From: Acidobacteriota bacterium
Lineage (GTDB): Bacteria > Acidobacteriota > Blastocatellia > RBC074
NCBI GenBank assembly: GCA_019639255.1
Contig: JAHBSF010000024.1
Location: 1-64,000 of the forward strand
Reading direction: 5' to 3'
DNA: 64,000 nt
Position numbers and translations under genes: made by a program. Below, one piece after another: positions 25,308 to 37,327 of this stretch (its first letter is position 1; each line of letters opens with the position of its first letter). The notes under the pieces were generated by a model. That model searched no databases and was not told the origin of the DNA. It was given only the letters and a program-made list of their open reading frames with translations.

Positions 25308-25817
25308 ATGATGCTGACAATTGGAGACAAGGTAATTTATCCCTCCCAGGGGCCCTGTCGTGTCAATGCATCCATCAACCGGATGATCGGCGGCAGTTCC
25401 ATCAACTTCTACACTTTATCCTTGCTCGACGGCAGCGGCGGCGAATTATTCGTCCCCGTGGATAAAGCCGAGGAAATAGGCATACGGCGACTGCTCAGAA
25501 GGGCGGAGATTCCGAAGCTGCTCGGCCGGCTCAGACAGACTGTAGAGGTAGACAAGAACTGGAAGCAGCGCGGCATCGACAACTACAAGCGGCTATCGTC
25601 CGGATCGGCATTCGATCTGGCTGAGATCGTAGAGTCGCTGACGAAGCTGAAGGCGGTGAGATCCTTGTCGTTCCGTGAAAACTGGATGCTGGAAAAGGCC
25701 AGAAAACTGCTGGTTTGCGAGATTGCCGAAGTCATGCAGGAATCGATGAGCGAGGTAGAGAAAAAAGTTGATGCCGCAATCAGGCTGCAAAAAATCGTTT
25801 CAAAAAATCAAGGATAA
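25308..25817 (+). CDS. CarD-family transcriptional regulator
   Basis: 169 residues. The N-terminal RNA-polymerase-interacting Tudor-like domain has the family hallmark FxxGDxVxYPxxGxxxV in the form IGDKVIYPSQGPCRV, with INFYTLSLLDGSGGELFVPVDKAEEIGIRRL following. An all-helical C-terminal half (about 65-169) matches the DNA-contacting domain that stabilises the open promoter complex. It is slightly longer than the usual ~160 residues and has a Lys-rich end. The ATG at 25308 has SD GGGGGAAA. Its place just before groEL suggests a shared stress response, though no operator is visible. Confidence 0.85.
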   Translation: MMLTIGDKVIYPSQGPCRVNASINRMIGGSSINFYTLSLLDGSGGELFVPVDKAEEIGIRRLLRRAEIPKLLGRLRQTVEVDKNWKQRGIDNYKRLSSGSAFDLAEIVESLTKLKAVRSLSFRENWMLEKARKLLVCEIAEVMQESMSEVEKKVDAAIRLQKIVSKNQG

Positions 25818-25866
25818 CTGACGGGTGCGTAACGGCGAATCGACAAAAAGATTCCGTTCGTTTTGA

Positions 25867-27522
<1,656 letters not shown>

Positions 27523-27553
27523 GCTCTCTAAATCTGCATATACGAGAGCGGGG

Positions 27554-27620
27554 GGCAGGAGAGATAACGGAAATAAGCGTTTTCCCGGTTTATTTCGTTT
27601 GTTCCGTTATCTCTCCTGCC
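27554..27620. repeat. Intergenic palindrome, copy 8 (short form)
   Basis: A compact version with 25-30-nt arms: GGCAGGAGAGATAACGGAAA against TTTGTTCCGTTATCTCTCCTGCC. The extra outer match (GGCAGG/CCTGCC) extends the stem beyond the usual AGAGAGAT end. It ends 8 nt before the putative TTG start of the glucan synthase. Confidence 0.85.
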
Positions 27621-27628
27621 TTGTTTTA

Positions 27629-30600
27629 TTGAAAAAATCCAGTATCAACAGCATCGGCGACCGGGTATCCCGGCTCAAGCAGCCCAGGTGGGTGGATGAA
27701 GAGCCGATACGTGCAGAAGTGTTCGGCATCGATCGGTTGGAACGATATGCGGCGACCAAGGCTTGTGAGCAGGAGATTGGCGACCAGCCGCTGCGCGGTC
27801 AGTCCCTGCTGCCGCGTTTTGAAGACAACGTGCGGGAGTTGCGCACCGCCTTTCGCACGCTGACGGCGAGCGTGCAGTCGGGACAGCCCGTCTCTCCCGC
27901 CGCCGAGTGGCTGGTAGACAACTTCCATACCGTAGAGGAACAATTCCTCCGGATTCATCAGGACCTGCCGGAGCGTTATTACGTCCGCCTGCCCAAGCTC
28001 AGCACGGGCCAGATGCGCGGTTATCCGCGCATCTACGAACTCGCACTCGGCTTTACTGCACACACCGACAGCCGATTTGACCGCGAATCATTGCAGCGGT
28101 TTGTCAGGGCCTATCAAACGGTCAACCCGCTGACGATCGGCGAACTCTGGGCCGCGCCGATCACGCTGCGTCTGGCGCTGATCGAAAATTTGCGACGCCT
28201 GACGGTGCGGATAGTGATGCGACGCGATGAACGCGCCGAAGCCGACCGCCTGGCTGACTGTCTGCTTGCGGCCTCGGACGAGGTGCAGCGCGCGGAGGTG
28301 GTCGAACTGATTCAACACCTGGAAAAGCGGCCGGCCAGCAGCCGCGCTTTTGTCGTGCAGATCGCGCAACGATTGCGCGATCTGGACCCTGATATCGAGC
28401 CGATCGTCGAATGGCTGGAGCGTGCTGCACAGGCGCAAGAATCAAGCATCGAACAGATCGTGCAGCAGGAGCATCATCGGCAAGCCGCCGCACAAGCGAC
28501 TGTCGGCAACATCATCACGAGCATGAACCTGCTGTCGCGGCTCGACTGGCGCGACATAGTCGAAAGCGTCAGCACCATTGATCTGCTGCTCGGCACGGAT
28601 CCGGCGGGAGTATACGCTCAGATGGATTTCGCCACGCGCGATCGTTACCGCCACGTCGTCGAAGAACTCGCCCGCCGCTCTCCCTTCGACGAATTGGAAG
28701 TCGCACAACGCGCCATCGACCTGGCGCAAGCAGCCGCGCGCGAAACGTCCGGTCAACAGCGGGCCCACACGCACGTCGGCTACTATCTGATCGACGACGG
28801 CCTTGAAGTACTTGAACGCGATCTCAATTATCGTCCCGCACCGGGCGAGCGTATGCGACGAATGGCGCTTGGTCGCCCGACGGCTTTTTATTTCGGCGGC
28901 CTCGCGTTGCTGACCGGGTTGGTGCTGACGGTACTCGCGGCGATAGCCGGGCGCGCCGGTGCGCCGATCCGGCAGTTGTGCGCCGCAGCCCTGCTTGCCT
29001 TACCGCTTGCGGTCGATTTCGCCGTCACGATGTTGCACTGGATCGTGACTCATACATTCGAGCCCCGAATTCTGCCCAAGCTGGACACCGAGCCGGCATT
29101 GCCGAATGAGGCGCGCACGATGATCGTAGTGCCGACGATGTTGACTGGTGCGGCTGTGGTCGAAGAGCTGATCGAAAAGCTCGAAGTGCATTATCTGGCG
29201 AACCAGGATGAGCGGCTTCATTTTGCGCTGCTTGCCGATTTCGCCGATGCCGATACCGCGGAGATGCCGGAAGATGAAGTCCTGTGCGATGCGGCGCTGG
29301 CGGGCATCGCCGGACTCAACGCGCGGTATGGACCAGCGGCTCCGGCGGCGGCTGAACAGGAATTTGAACGAGCGGAGGGCGCACAATCCGCGCCGCTGCC
29401 TCGCTTCCTGTTGCTGCGGCGCTCGCGCCAATGGAATGCGGCCGAAGGCCGCTGGATCGCCTGGGAACGCAAGCGGGGCAAGCTCCAAGAATTCAACCGG
29501 CTGCTGCGCGGAGCAACCGACACCAGCTTCGTCGTATGCACGGCGAACGAAGATCTGCTCTCCGGCATCCGCTACGTCATCACGCTTGATTCAGACACTC
29601 AGTTGCCGCGGGATGCGGCGCGCCGGCTGCTGGCTACGATCCGCCATCCGCTCAACCGTGCGCAAATCGATGTGAAAAACCGGCGAATTGTTCGCGGCTA
29701 CTCCATTCTGCAACCGCGCGTCAGCGCGACGCTTGAAAGCTGTGCGCGTTCGCAGTTCGCACGCATACTGTCGGGGAACACGGGCATCGACCCCTACAGC
29801 ACGGCGGCCTCTGACGTCTATCAGGATCTGTTCGGCGAGGGGAGTTACACGGGCAAGGGTTTGTACGACGTAGACGCGTTTGAGGCCGTGCTGAAAAACC
29901 GCGTACCGGACAATACGCTGCTCAGCCACGATCTGTTTGAAGGTTTGTACGCGCGGACGGCGCTGGTGTCCGACATCGAACTGCTCGACGATACGCCGGA
30001 GCAGTACGATACCTGGGCCAAACGGCAACATCGATGGACACGAGGCGATTGGCAAATTGCGCGCTGGCTGCTTCCGAGAGTCCCTAACGATGAAGGAAAG
30101 ATTGAGCGCAACACGTTGCCGCTCGTTTCGCGCTGGAAGATCTTCGACAATCTGCGGCGCAGCCTAGTAGCGCCGGCGCTCGTGTTATGGCTGTTTGCAG
30201 CGTGGTTCTGGCTGCCTGGAGCATCCTGGTGGGGAACGTTGTTTGCACTGCTGGTGGTGAGCTTCCCGGTCTACGCCCACGTCACGACGAGCCTGTTTAC
30301 GCATCCGCGCGGCGTGGGGTGGTCGAGCTACTTCTGGCACGTCTGGGGGGATTTCGGAACCAACACCAGACAAGTCGCGTTGACCTGCGCGTTTCTTGCG
30401 CACCAGGCGTGGCTGATGCTGGATGCGATCGCACGCGTAGGCTATCGCAAACTCGTCTCCGGCCGCCGCTTGCTCGAATGGACGACGGCGGCGCATACCG
30501 AGCGCCACCGTCGCGGCGATCAGGCGGCTTTCCGGCGACTGCTCTATCCGGTGACGTTGTCTGTGCTGCTTGCGGCCGCGGCATTCGGCGTGCGGCAACC

Positions 30601-33600
30601 GGCAGCGCTGTGGCCGGCGCTCCCGTTTTTGCTTGCCTGGGCGCTGGCGCCGCGACTGGCATTCGTGGTCAGCCGCCCGTTGCGCCCGCCAAACGGTACG
30701 AGCAATCAACTGGGCAAGGTCGAGCGGCGAACGTTGCGATTGATTGCGCGCCGCACGTGGCGATTCTTTGAAACCTTCGTCGGCACGGACGATCACTGGC
30801 TGCCGCCCGACAATTTTCAGGAAGATCCGCGTCCGCTTGTCGCCCACCGTACCTCGCCGACCAACATCGGATTGCTTCTGCTTTCGACCGTGGCAGCGCG
30901 CGATTTCGGGTATCTAAGCCTGCTCGAATTGGTCGAGAGGCTGGAGTTGACGCTTGGCTCGATCGGTGGACTGGAAAAATACCGCGGCCACCTCTTCAAC
31001 TGGTACGACACACAGAAACGTGCGCCGCTTCCGCCGTTATACGTTTCGACGGTCGACAGCGGGAATCTGGCTGGTCACCTTATCGCAGTCAAACAGGCAG
31101 CCCTCGCATTGTCGGATGAACACATTTTCGACGCACGACTGCTGAACGGCTTCCTGGATACACTTGCACTGCTGCGCGACGAAGCCGAACAGATCGGTAG
31201 GATCAAAGGTCGCGTGCGGGTAGTTGCCGGCGAACAGTTGCAACGGGAAACCGAAGCCTGTTTTGCCCGGATCAATGCGCTGCTCGATGCGGCGAGTCCG
31301 GGCAGGATTGCGAATGAGGTCTGGGCGCGGTGTTTCGCCGATCTGCTGTCGTACGTCGCCGAAGCGGAAGATATCGCAAAGGCAATGGAACAGGAGCAGG
31401 GCGCCGCGGTACAGGGGCGGTTTGCGGAATTTCACCGCTGGCTTGCGCTGCTACGAAATCAGACGCTGGCGGCGCGGCGCGATTATGATGCTTTTATTAT
31501 TTCCTGGGAAGCGGACCGTGCGGCGGATCTGACGCGGCGGATCGAGCACGCAGCACCGCAGGTATTGCCGCGTTGGGAGAAGTTGGCCGCCGAGTTAGAC
31601 CGTATACCGACGCTGGGAGAGATTATAAAGATCGGCGCTGGACTGCTCGGCGAGATACGTACGCTGTCGGATGAAATCGCTGCGATGGAAACCGTCGAAT
31701 CCGAAGCCGCCGGCCGCGAACTTGAGCGGCTTGGAGACTCACTTGCACGCGCGTCCGAGTCAGCCGTGCAACTGCGGCAAAGAGCCGACGCTGCTGCGCA
31801 AGACTGTCAGGCGTTGGTCGCCGCGATGGATTTTGGTTTTCTGTTGGACGAAACGCGCCGTCATTTCACAATCGGGTACGACGTAACGGCCGGCCGCTGC
31901 GATCAATCGTTCTACGACCTGCTCGCCTCCGAAGCCCGCCTTACGAGCCTCCTCGCCATCGCCAAGGGCGACGCGCCGCAGGAGCACTGGTTCCGGCTCG
32001 GACGCCAGTCGACGCAGGTGAACCGGCGCGGGCGCGCGCTGGTGTCCTGGACTGCGACGATGTTCGAATACCTGATGCCGCTGCTGGTCACGCGCGCCTA
32101 CGCCCAAACTCTGCTCGATCAGACCTACACGGCGATCGTTGCCCGACAGATCGCTTACGGCCGGGAACACGGCGTGCCCTGGGGCGTATCGGAATCGGCC
32201 TACAACGCACGCGATCTGCAGTTCAATTACCAGTACGGGCCGTTCGGGGTGCCTGGACTGGGCTTGAAACGCGGCTTGAGCGAGGATCTGGTGATTGCGC
32301 CCTACGCGACGTTGCTGGCGACGATGATAGCGCCCGCCGAGGCGGTGCAGAATCTGGAACGCCTGGCGCAGCTCGGAGCACTCTCGCGATACGGGTTTTA
32401 CGAAGCCATAGATTACACGCCGGAGCGTGTTCCGCAGGGGCGACGATGGGTAATTATCCGTTCGTTTATGGCGCATCATCAGGGCATGAGCCTAGTGGCG
32501 CTGGACAACGTTCTGCACTCGGATGTCATGCAGCAGCGTTTTCACGCCGACCCGCTGATCCGAGCAACCGAACTGCTGCTGCAGGAACGCATACCAAAGG
32601 GGGCGCCGTCGATCCGATTGCGGCCCGAAGAAGTGATGCCAAACGTTGTAAACACGATCCCCGCGCCGCTCGCCGTCAGTTACGAATCGCCGAATCTGCC
32701 GACGCCGCGCACACAGTTGCTCTCGAACGGCAATTACTCGCTGCTGATTACTTCGGCCGGTTCGGGCGCCTCGTGGTGCAATAGTCAGGCGAGCGGGAAC
32801 TGGGCTGTGACGCGATGGCGCGAGGACGCGACGCGCGATCACTGGGGGAGTTTCTGTTATCTGCGCGATGTACACAGCGGCGCACACTGGTCCGCCACCT
32901 ATCAACCTGTAGTCGGGCGGAGCGCGCCCGCGCCTCAGGGCTATGAAGCAACCTTTACCGAGGAACGGGCCGTTTTCAAGCGCCGGGATAACGGCATCGA
33001 TACGCGGACCGAGATTCTGGTCTCGCCCGAAGATAACGCCGAATTACGCTGCGTCACCTTGACGAATCGATCCTCCAACGTGCGCGAAATCGAGTTGACC
33101 AGTTATGCCGAAATCGTCCTCGCGACGCCGGCGGCCGATGCCTCACACCCGGCGTTCAGCAATCTTTTTATCGAAACTGAGTTCTTGCCGAAATCTCAGG
33201 CGCTGATTGCCCGCCGCCGCCCGCGTTCGCCCGAGGAAACGCCCGTGTTCGCCGTTCACACGCTGACGATTGAGGGCGCAACGGTCGGCAACGTGCAGTA
33301 TGAAACCAGCCGCCGGCGATTCCTCGGACGGGGCCACGATACGCGCACGCCGCTTGCGATCACCGAAGACCATCCGCTTACAAACACCGCCGGCGCCGTG
33401 CTCGACCCGATCTTCAGCCTGCGCCGGCGCGTGCGGTTGCTACCGAACGAATCGGTGCACGCAACTTTTTCAACGGCCGTAGCTCATTCGCGTCAACATA
33501 TAGAGATGCTCGCCGACAAATACCACGACAGCGACATCTTCGCGCGCACCGAACAGATGGCCTGGACAAAAGCACAGATGGACTTGCGCCATCTGAACAT

Positions 33601-36589
33601 CTCGCCTAACGAAAGCCATCTCTTTCAGCGACTGGCCGGTCGCGTCTTCTATTCCGACAACTCGCTGCGCCCACACTCAAGCGTGCTTGCGCTCAACCGA
33701 CAAACTCAATCTGCTTTGTGGAAATTCGGCATCAGCGGCGATCTGCCGATCGTGCTCGTGCGCATCAGCACCTCGCTCAATGAGATGGCCGAACTCGACA
33801 TGGTGCGCGAGATACTGCGGGGCCATGAATATCTGCGGACCAAAGGACTATCGCTCGACCTCGTTATTCTCAACGATCATCCGCCCAGCTATCTCCAGAC
33901 CCTGCAGCAGGACATTCAACAATTGCTGCGTTCGACGGGCCTGCAGAACCGGCAGGATCAACCCGGCGGCGTCTATGTCCTGCGCAGCGACCAGATGCCT
34001 GAGACGGATAAATTGCTGTTGCACGCCGTGGCTCGCGTCGTGCTCGTAACCGAACGGGGCTCTCTCGAAACACAACTCACACGACGCCCGGCGGAAGATA
34101 ACCCGCCGCCCAACTTTATTGCACGCCGCGCTGCACCGACCGCCGCTGCAATGCCGCCGCTGCCGGTCTCCGCACTCCGGTTTTTCAACGGACTCGGCGG
34201 CTTTGCACGCGATGGGCGCGAGTATGTCACCAGCCTCAACACCGACCAGTGGACGCCGGCGCCGTGGCTCAACGTCATCGCCAACGAACTGGATTTCGGC
34301 TTCCAGGTGGCGGAATCCGGTGCGGGGTATACCTGGTCGGTCAACAGCCGCGAGAATCGGCTTACGCCCTGGTCCAACGATGCAGTCAGCGATGCACCCG
34401 GCGAAATAATTTACCTGCGTGACGAACAAACCGGCGCCGTCTGGACGCCGACCCCGTTGCCGATCCGCGAAGCCTCGGCCTACATAATTCGCCACGGACA
34501 GGGCTACACGAAATTCGAACATACGAGCCACGGGATCGCGCAGGAGTTGCTGCTGTTTGTCCCGCTCTATGCCACGGTGAAGATTGCGCGGCTGCGTCTG
34601 GAAAATCTCGATACTCGCAGTCGGCGCCTTTCGGTGACCTCATACCACGAGCTCGTCCTCGGAGTCAGCCGCGAGAAATCCGCGCCGTTCATCGTTACCG
34701 AACGCGATGAGGCCTCGGGAGCTGTGTTTGCGCGCAACTCCTACAACAACGAATTCGCGTCGCGCATAGCTTTCAGCGCCATACATCCGCCGCCGTTTAG
34801 CGCCACCGGCGACCGAAAATCATTTCTCGGACGCAACGGCTACGCATCCCAGCCCGCAGCGCTCGGACTGAAGCATCTCAATGAACGATTCGGCGGCGGG
34901 CTCGATCCGTGCGCAGCTCTGCAAACCGTCATCGAGTTCGCGCCCGGCGAGACGCGCGAGGTGATCATCCTGCTCGGCGAATGCGATTCTGACGACAGCG
35001 CCCGCGCACTCACCCGCCGGTTCCTGCAGCCTGCCATGGTCGAAGAAGCCTTTGATCGCGTCGTGCAGTATTGGGAAGAGGTGCTGACCGCCGTCGAAGT
35101 CCGGACGCCGGATGAAGCGATGAATCTCATGCTCAATCGCTGGTTGTTGTATCAGACGATCGCGTGCCGCTTATGGGCCCGTTCGGCGTTTTATCAATCG
35201 GGCGGGGCCTATGGCTTCCGCGATCAATTGCAGGACGTCATGGCGCTCGTCTATGCAAGGCCGGAGCTGGCGCGCGCGCAGATGCTGCGCGCCGCCGCCC
35301 GTCAGTTCATAGAGGGAGACGTGCAACACTGGTGGCATCCGCCGACCGGGCGCGGAGTGCGCACGCGCATATCCGATGACCTGCTCTGGCTGCCTTATGT
35401 GATGGCGTTTTATGTCCGTGCGACGGGCGACCGGGCGATTCTCGACGAAGTCGTTCCCTTCATCGAAGCGCCGCCGCTCGGCGCGGATATTGACGATGCA
35501 TACCTGGAGCCCCGGGTTTCCGCCGAGGAAGCAACGCTTTATGAACACTGTCTGCGCGCCATCGATCGCAGTCTGGCGGTGGGCGCACACGGATTGCCGT
35601 TGATCGGCGCGGGCGACTGGAACGACGGACTGAACCGCGTCGGGCGCCGCGGCAAAGGCGAGAGCGTGTGGCTCGGCTGGTTCCTCCACGCAACGCTGAC
35701 AAACTTCATTCCGTTCTGCGACGGACGCGACGGGCCCGAGCGGGTAGATCGTTACCGCCGTCATCTGACGAAGCTCAAAGAAGCGCTCGAAACGCAGGCG
35801 TGGGACGGCAACTGGTATACGCGGGGCTTTTTTGACGACGGCACGCCGCTTGGATCGGCGCAGAATGACGAATGCCGCATCGATTCGATCCCCCAATCGT
35901 GGGCGGTGCTCTCCGGCGCGGTGCGGCCGGATCGCGCAGACCGCGCGCTCCGCGCCGTCAAAGAGCATTTGCTGCGAAAAGACGACGGCCTGATGCTGCT
36001 CTTTACGCCGCCTTTCGATCGCAGCCCGCAGGAACCCGGCTATATCAAGGGCTACGCGCCCGGCGTGCGCGAAAACGGCGGCCAGTACACGCACGCTGCG
36101 GTCTGGACGCTGATGGCATTCGCCGAATGCGGCGAGGGTGATCTGGCAGGCGAACTGTTTGCGCTCCTCAATCCGATCAACCGCTCGGCAACACGCGCTG
36201 CCGTAGCGAGATACCGCGTTGAACCCTATGTCATGGCCGGCGACGTTTACGCCGTACCGCCGCATTCGGGACGCGGCGGCTGGACGTGGTACACGGGTTC
36301 GGCCGCCTGGATGTATCGCGCCGGGCTGGAATCTATTCTTGGGTTTTACCTTGAAGGCGAGAGACTGCGTCTGGCTCCGTGTATTCCGCGCGCTTGGCGC
36401 GAATTTGAACTCAACTTCCGGCACAAGGACACGCAATATCACATCAAGGTGGAAAATCCGCTTGGCGTCTGTAGCGGAATTGTGCGCCTCGAACTCGATG
36501 GTGAAAAGCAGGCGGGCAATGAAATCCTGTTATCCGATGACCGAGGATCGCACAAAATCCTGGTTTTGCTTGGCGAGGCCGGAGAGTAA
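27629..36589 (+). CDS. ndvB: Giant NdvB-like cyclic beta-1,2-glucan synthase
   Basis: About 2,986 residues if started at TTG 27629; the open frame reaches back into groEL and the true start is uncertain. Membrane segments near 411-475 flank a GT84 glycosyltransferase domain beginning about residue 497 (TMIVVPTML), with DSDTQLP near 654 and RQHRW near 799, then more membrane helices to about 1020. A glycoamylase-like region follows, then two GH94-type beta-sandwich segments (LLSNGNYSLLITSAG; YVTSLNTDQWTPAPWLNV) and a GH94 catalytic barrel with GAGDWNDGLNRVG. This order matches cyclic beta-1,2-glucan synthases, which polymerise, trim and cyclise UDP-glucose-derived glucans for periplasmic osmoprotection and envelope functions. 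Rhizobial NdvB is similar in length. Confidence 0.9.
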   Translation: MKKSSINSIGDRVSRLKQPRWVDEEPIRAEVFGIDRLERYAATKACEQEIGDQPLRGQSLLPRFEDNVRELRTAFRTLTASVQSGQPVSPAAEWLVDNFHTVEEQFLRIHQDLPERYYVRLPKLSTGQMRGYPRIYELALGFTAHTDSRFDRESLQRFVRAYQTVNPLTIGELWAAPITLRLALIENLRRLTVRIVMRRDERAEADRLADCLLAASDEVQRAEVVELIQHLEKRPASSRAFVVQIAQRLRDLDPDIEPIVEWLERAAQAQESSIEQIVQQEHHRQAAAQATVGNIITSMNLLSRLDWRDIVESVSTIDLLLGTDPAGVYAQMDFATRDRYRHVVEELARRSPFDELEVAQRAIDLAQAAARETSGQQRAHTHVGYYLIDDGLEVLERDLNYRPAPGERMRRMALGRPTAFYFGGLALLTGLVLTVLAAIAGRAGAPIRQLCAAALLALPLAVDFAVTMLHWIVTHTFEPRILPKLDTEPALPNEARTMIVVPTMLTGAAVVEELIEKLEVHYLANQDERLHFALLADFADADTAEMPEDEVLCDAALAGIAGLNARYGPAAPAAAEQEFERAEGAQSAPLPRFLLLRRSRQWNAAEGRWIAWERKRGKLQEFNRLLRGATDTSFVVCTANEDLLSGIRYVITLDSDTQLPRDAARRLLATIRHPLNRAQIDVKNRRIVRGYSILQPRVSATLESCARSQFARILSGNTGIDPYSTAASDVYQDLFGEGSYTGKGLYDVDAFEAVLKNRVPDNTLLSHDLFEGLYARTALVSDIELLDDTPEQYDTWAKRQHRWTRGDWQIARWLLPRVPNDEGKIERNTLPLVSRWKIFDNLRRSLVAPALVLWLFAAWFWLPGASWWGTLFALLVVSFPVYAHVTTSLFTHPRGVGWSSYFWHVWGDFGTNTRQVALTCAFLAHQAWLMLDAIARVGYRKLVSGRRLLEWTTAAHTERHRRGDQAAFRRLLYPVTLSVLLAAAAFGVRQPAALWPALPFLLAWALAPRLAFVVSRPLRPPNGTSNQLGKVERRTLRLIARRTWRFFETFVGTDDHWLPPDNFQEDPRPLVAHRTSPTNIGLLLLSTVAARDFGYLSLLELVERLELTLGSIGGLEKYRGHLFNWYDTQKRAPLPPLYVSTVDSGNLAGHLIAVKQAALALSDEHIFDARLLNGFLDTLALLRDEAEQIGRIKGRVRVVAGEQLQRETEACFARINALLDAASPGRIANEVWARCFADLLSYVAEAEDIAKAMEQEQGAAVQGRFAEFHRWLALLRNQTLAARRDYDAFIISWEADRAADLTRRIEHAAPQVLPRWEKLAAELDRIPTLGEIIKIGAGLLGEIRTLSDEIAAMETVESEAAGRELERLGDSLARASESAVQLRQRADAAAQDCQALVAAMDFGFLLDETRRHFTIGYDVTAGRCDQSFYDLLASEARLTSLLAIAKGDAPQEHWFRLGRQSTQVNRRGRALVSWTATMFEYLMPLLVTRAYAQTLLDQTYTAIVARQIAYGREHGVPWGVSESAYNARDLQFNYQYGPFGVPGLGLKRGLSEDLVIAPYATLLATMIAPAEAVQNLERLAQLGALSRYGFYEAIDYTPERVPQGRRWVIIRSFMAHHQGMSLVALDNVLHSDVMQQRFHADPLIRATELLLQERIPKGAPSIRLRPEEVMPNVVNTIPAPLAVSYESPNLPTPRTQLLSNGNYSLLITSAGSGASWCNSQASGNWAVTRWREDATRDHWGSFCYLRDVHSGAHWSATYQPVVGRSAPAPQGYEATFTEERAVFKRRDNGIDTRTEILVSPEDNAELRCVTLTNRSSNVREIELTSYAEIVLATPAADASHPAFSNLFIETEFLPKSQALIARRRPRSPEETPVFAVHTLTIEGATVGNVQYETSRRRFLGRGHDTRTPLAITEDHPLTNTAGAVLDPIFSLRRRVRLLPNESVHATFSTAVAHSRQHIEMLADKYHDSDIFARTEQMAWTKAQMDLRHLNISPNESHLFQRLAGRVFYSDNSLRPHSSVLALNRQTQSALWKFGISGDLPIVLVRISTSLNEMAELDMVREILRGHEYLRTKGLSLDLVILNDHPPSYLQTLQQDIQQLLRSTGLQNRQDQPGGVYVLRSDQMPETDKLLLHAVARVVLVTERGSLETQLTRRPAEDNPPPNFIARRAAPTAAAMPPLPVSALRFFNGLGGFARDGREYVTSLNTDQWTPAPWLNVIANELDFGFQVAESGAGYTWSVNSRENRLTPWSNDAVSDAPGEIIYLRDEQTGAVWTPTPLPIREASAYIIRHGQGYTKFEHTSHGIAQELLLFVPLYATVKIARLRLENLDTRSRRLSVTSYHELVLGVSREKSAPFIVTERDEASGAVFARNSYNNEFASRIAFSAIHPPPFSATGDRKSFLGRNGYASQPAALGLKHLNERFGGGLDPCAALQTVIEFAPGETREVIILLGECDSDDSARALTRRFLQPAMVEEAFDRVVQYWEEVLTAVEVRTPDEAMNLMLNRWLLYQTIACRLWARSAFYQSGGAYGFRDQLQDVMALVYARPELARAQMLRAAARQFIEGDVQHWWHPPTGRGVRTRISDDLLWLPYVMAFYVRATGDRAILDEVVPFIEAPPLGADIDDAYLEPRVSAEEATLYEHCLRAIDRSLAVGAHGLPLIGAGDWNDGLNRVGRRGKGESVWLGWFLHATLTNFIPFCDGRDGPERVDRYRRHLTKLKEALETQAWDGNWYTRGFFDDGTPLGSAQNDECRIDSIPQSWAVLSGAVRPDRADRALRAVKEHLLRKDDGLMLLFTPPFDRSPQEPGYIKGYAPGVRENGGQYTHAAVWTLMAFAECGEGDLAGELFALLNPINRSATRAAVARYRVEPYVMAGDVYAVPPHSGRGGWTWYTGSAAWMYRAGLESILGFYLEGERLRLAPCIPRAWREFELNFRHKDTQYHIKVENPLGVCSGIVRLELDGEKQAGNEILLSDDRGSHKILVLLGEAGE

Positions 36590-36957
36590 AGAAAGAACGC
36601 GGAAATCACGGAATAATGATGGGCGGCGCAAATAATTCACACAACCGCAGATTTCTGTGTTAAGCTCTCGCCAGTTGAATAAAAGCCTCTTTGGTTTATC
36701 GCATCGCTGCTTGCCTTCTTCAACAGACCGCAACAAGCTTTTCCATCGAACTAAAAGTCCGCTCAATTCTTCAACTGGAGCCGGCGCTTCCGGCGGCAAA
36801 CGGTGTTGGGCGGTCAATCGTGACTCGCACAGTCGGGCCGTGAAGGCAGGCAATTAGAGACGCAATGAAGCCGCTCTTTGATTTGAGCGCCGATTGCGGC
36901 CCAAGGAACCGTTCCCATGGCCCGGTCGATGGCTTCAGTTTGATTGAGAGGAAATCA
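36590..36957. other. 368-bp leader region of the RRM gene
   Basis: The first bases hold a half-repeat remnant (AACGCGGAAATCACGGAA). The rest is a long untranslated region before the RNA-binding protein, with a potential stem CCGGCGCTTCCGGCGG near 36780-36797. Long leaders are common for cold-inducible RRM genes, but no cold-box motif can be identified. No gene is seen. Confidence 0.45.
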
Positions 36958-37266
36958 ATGTCAGTAAAATTATACGTAGGAAATCTGGCCTTCAACACTA
37001 CCGAGCAGGATCTTCGGGATGAATTCGGCCAGCACGGACAGGTCAACTCCGCAAGCATAATCACCGACCGCGACTCGGGCGCCTCGCGCGGCTTTGCGTT
37101 CGTTGAACTCGAAACCAGAGAATCGGCAACAGCCGCCATCCAGGCCCTGAACGGCAAGGAACTCGGCGGTCGTGCGCTCAATGTCAATGAAGCCAAGCCG
37201 AGAGAAGATCGCGGCGGCAGTCGCGGCGGCAGTCGCGGCAGCAACATGGGCGGCCGACGCTACTAA
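36958..37266 (+). CDS. Single-RRM RNA-binding protein
   Basis: 102 residues from ATG 36958 with SD GAGAGGAAA. The RNP2 motif KLYVGNL and RNP1 motif RGFAFVEL are both intact. A Gly/Arg/Ser tail (RGGSRGGSRGSNMGGRRY) follows. This is the layout of cyanobacterial and other bacterial Rbp proteins, which bind single-stranded RNA and often rise in the cold. A terminator-like hairpin follows at 37285. Confidence 0.93.
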   Translation: MSVKLYVGNLAFNTTEQDLRDEFGQHGQVNSASIITDRDSGASRGFAFVELETRESATAAIQALNGKELGGRALNVNEAKPREDRGGSRGGSRGSNMGGRRY

Positions 37267-37284
37267 ATCAGACTGCAACTCAAT

Positions 37285-37327
37285 GGGTTGAAGAGAAACT
37301 GCGGAATACCCGGCTTCTCTTCAACCC
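37285..37327. terminator. Bidirectional terminator between convergent genes
   Basis: GGGTTGAAGAGAA (37285-37297) is the exact complement of TTCTCTTCAACCC (37315-37327), a 13-bp stem with a 17-nt loop. It lies 19 nt after the RRM stop and overlaps the last codons of the reductase on the other strand. No U tract follows on the plus strand, so it may act as an RNA-end stabiliser. Confidence 0.65.
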
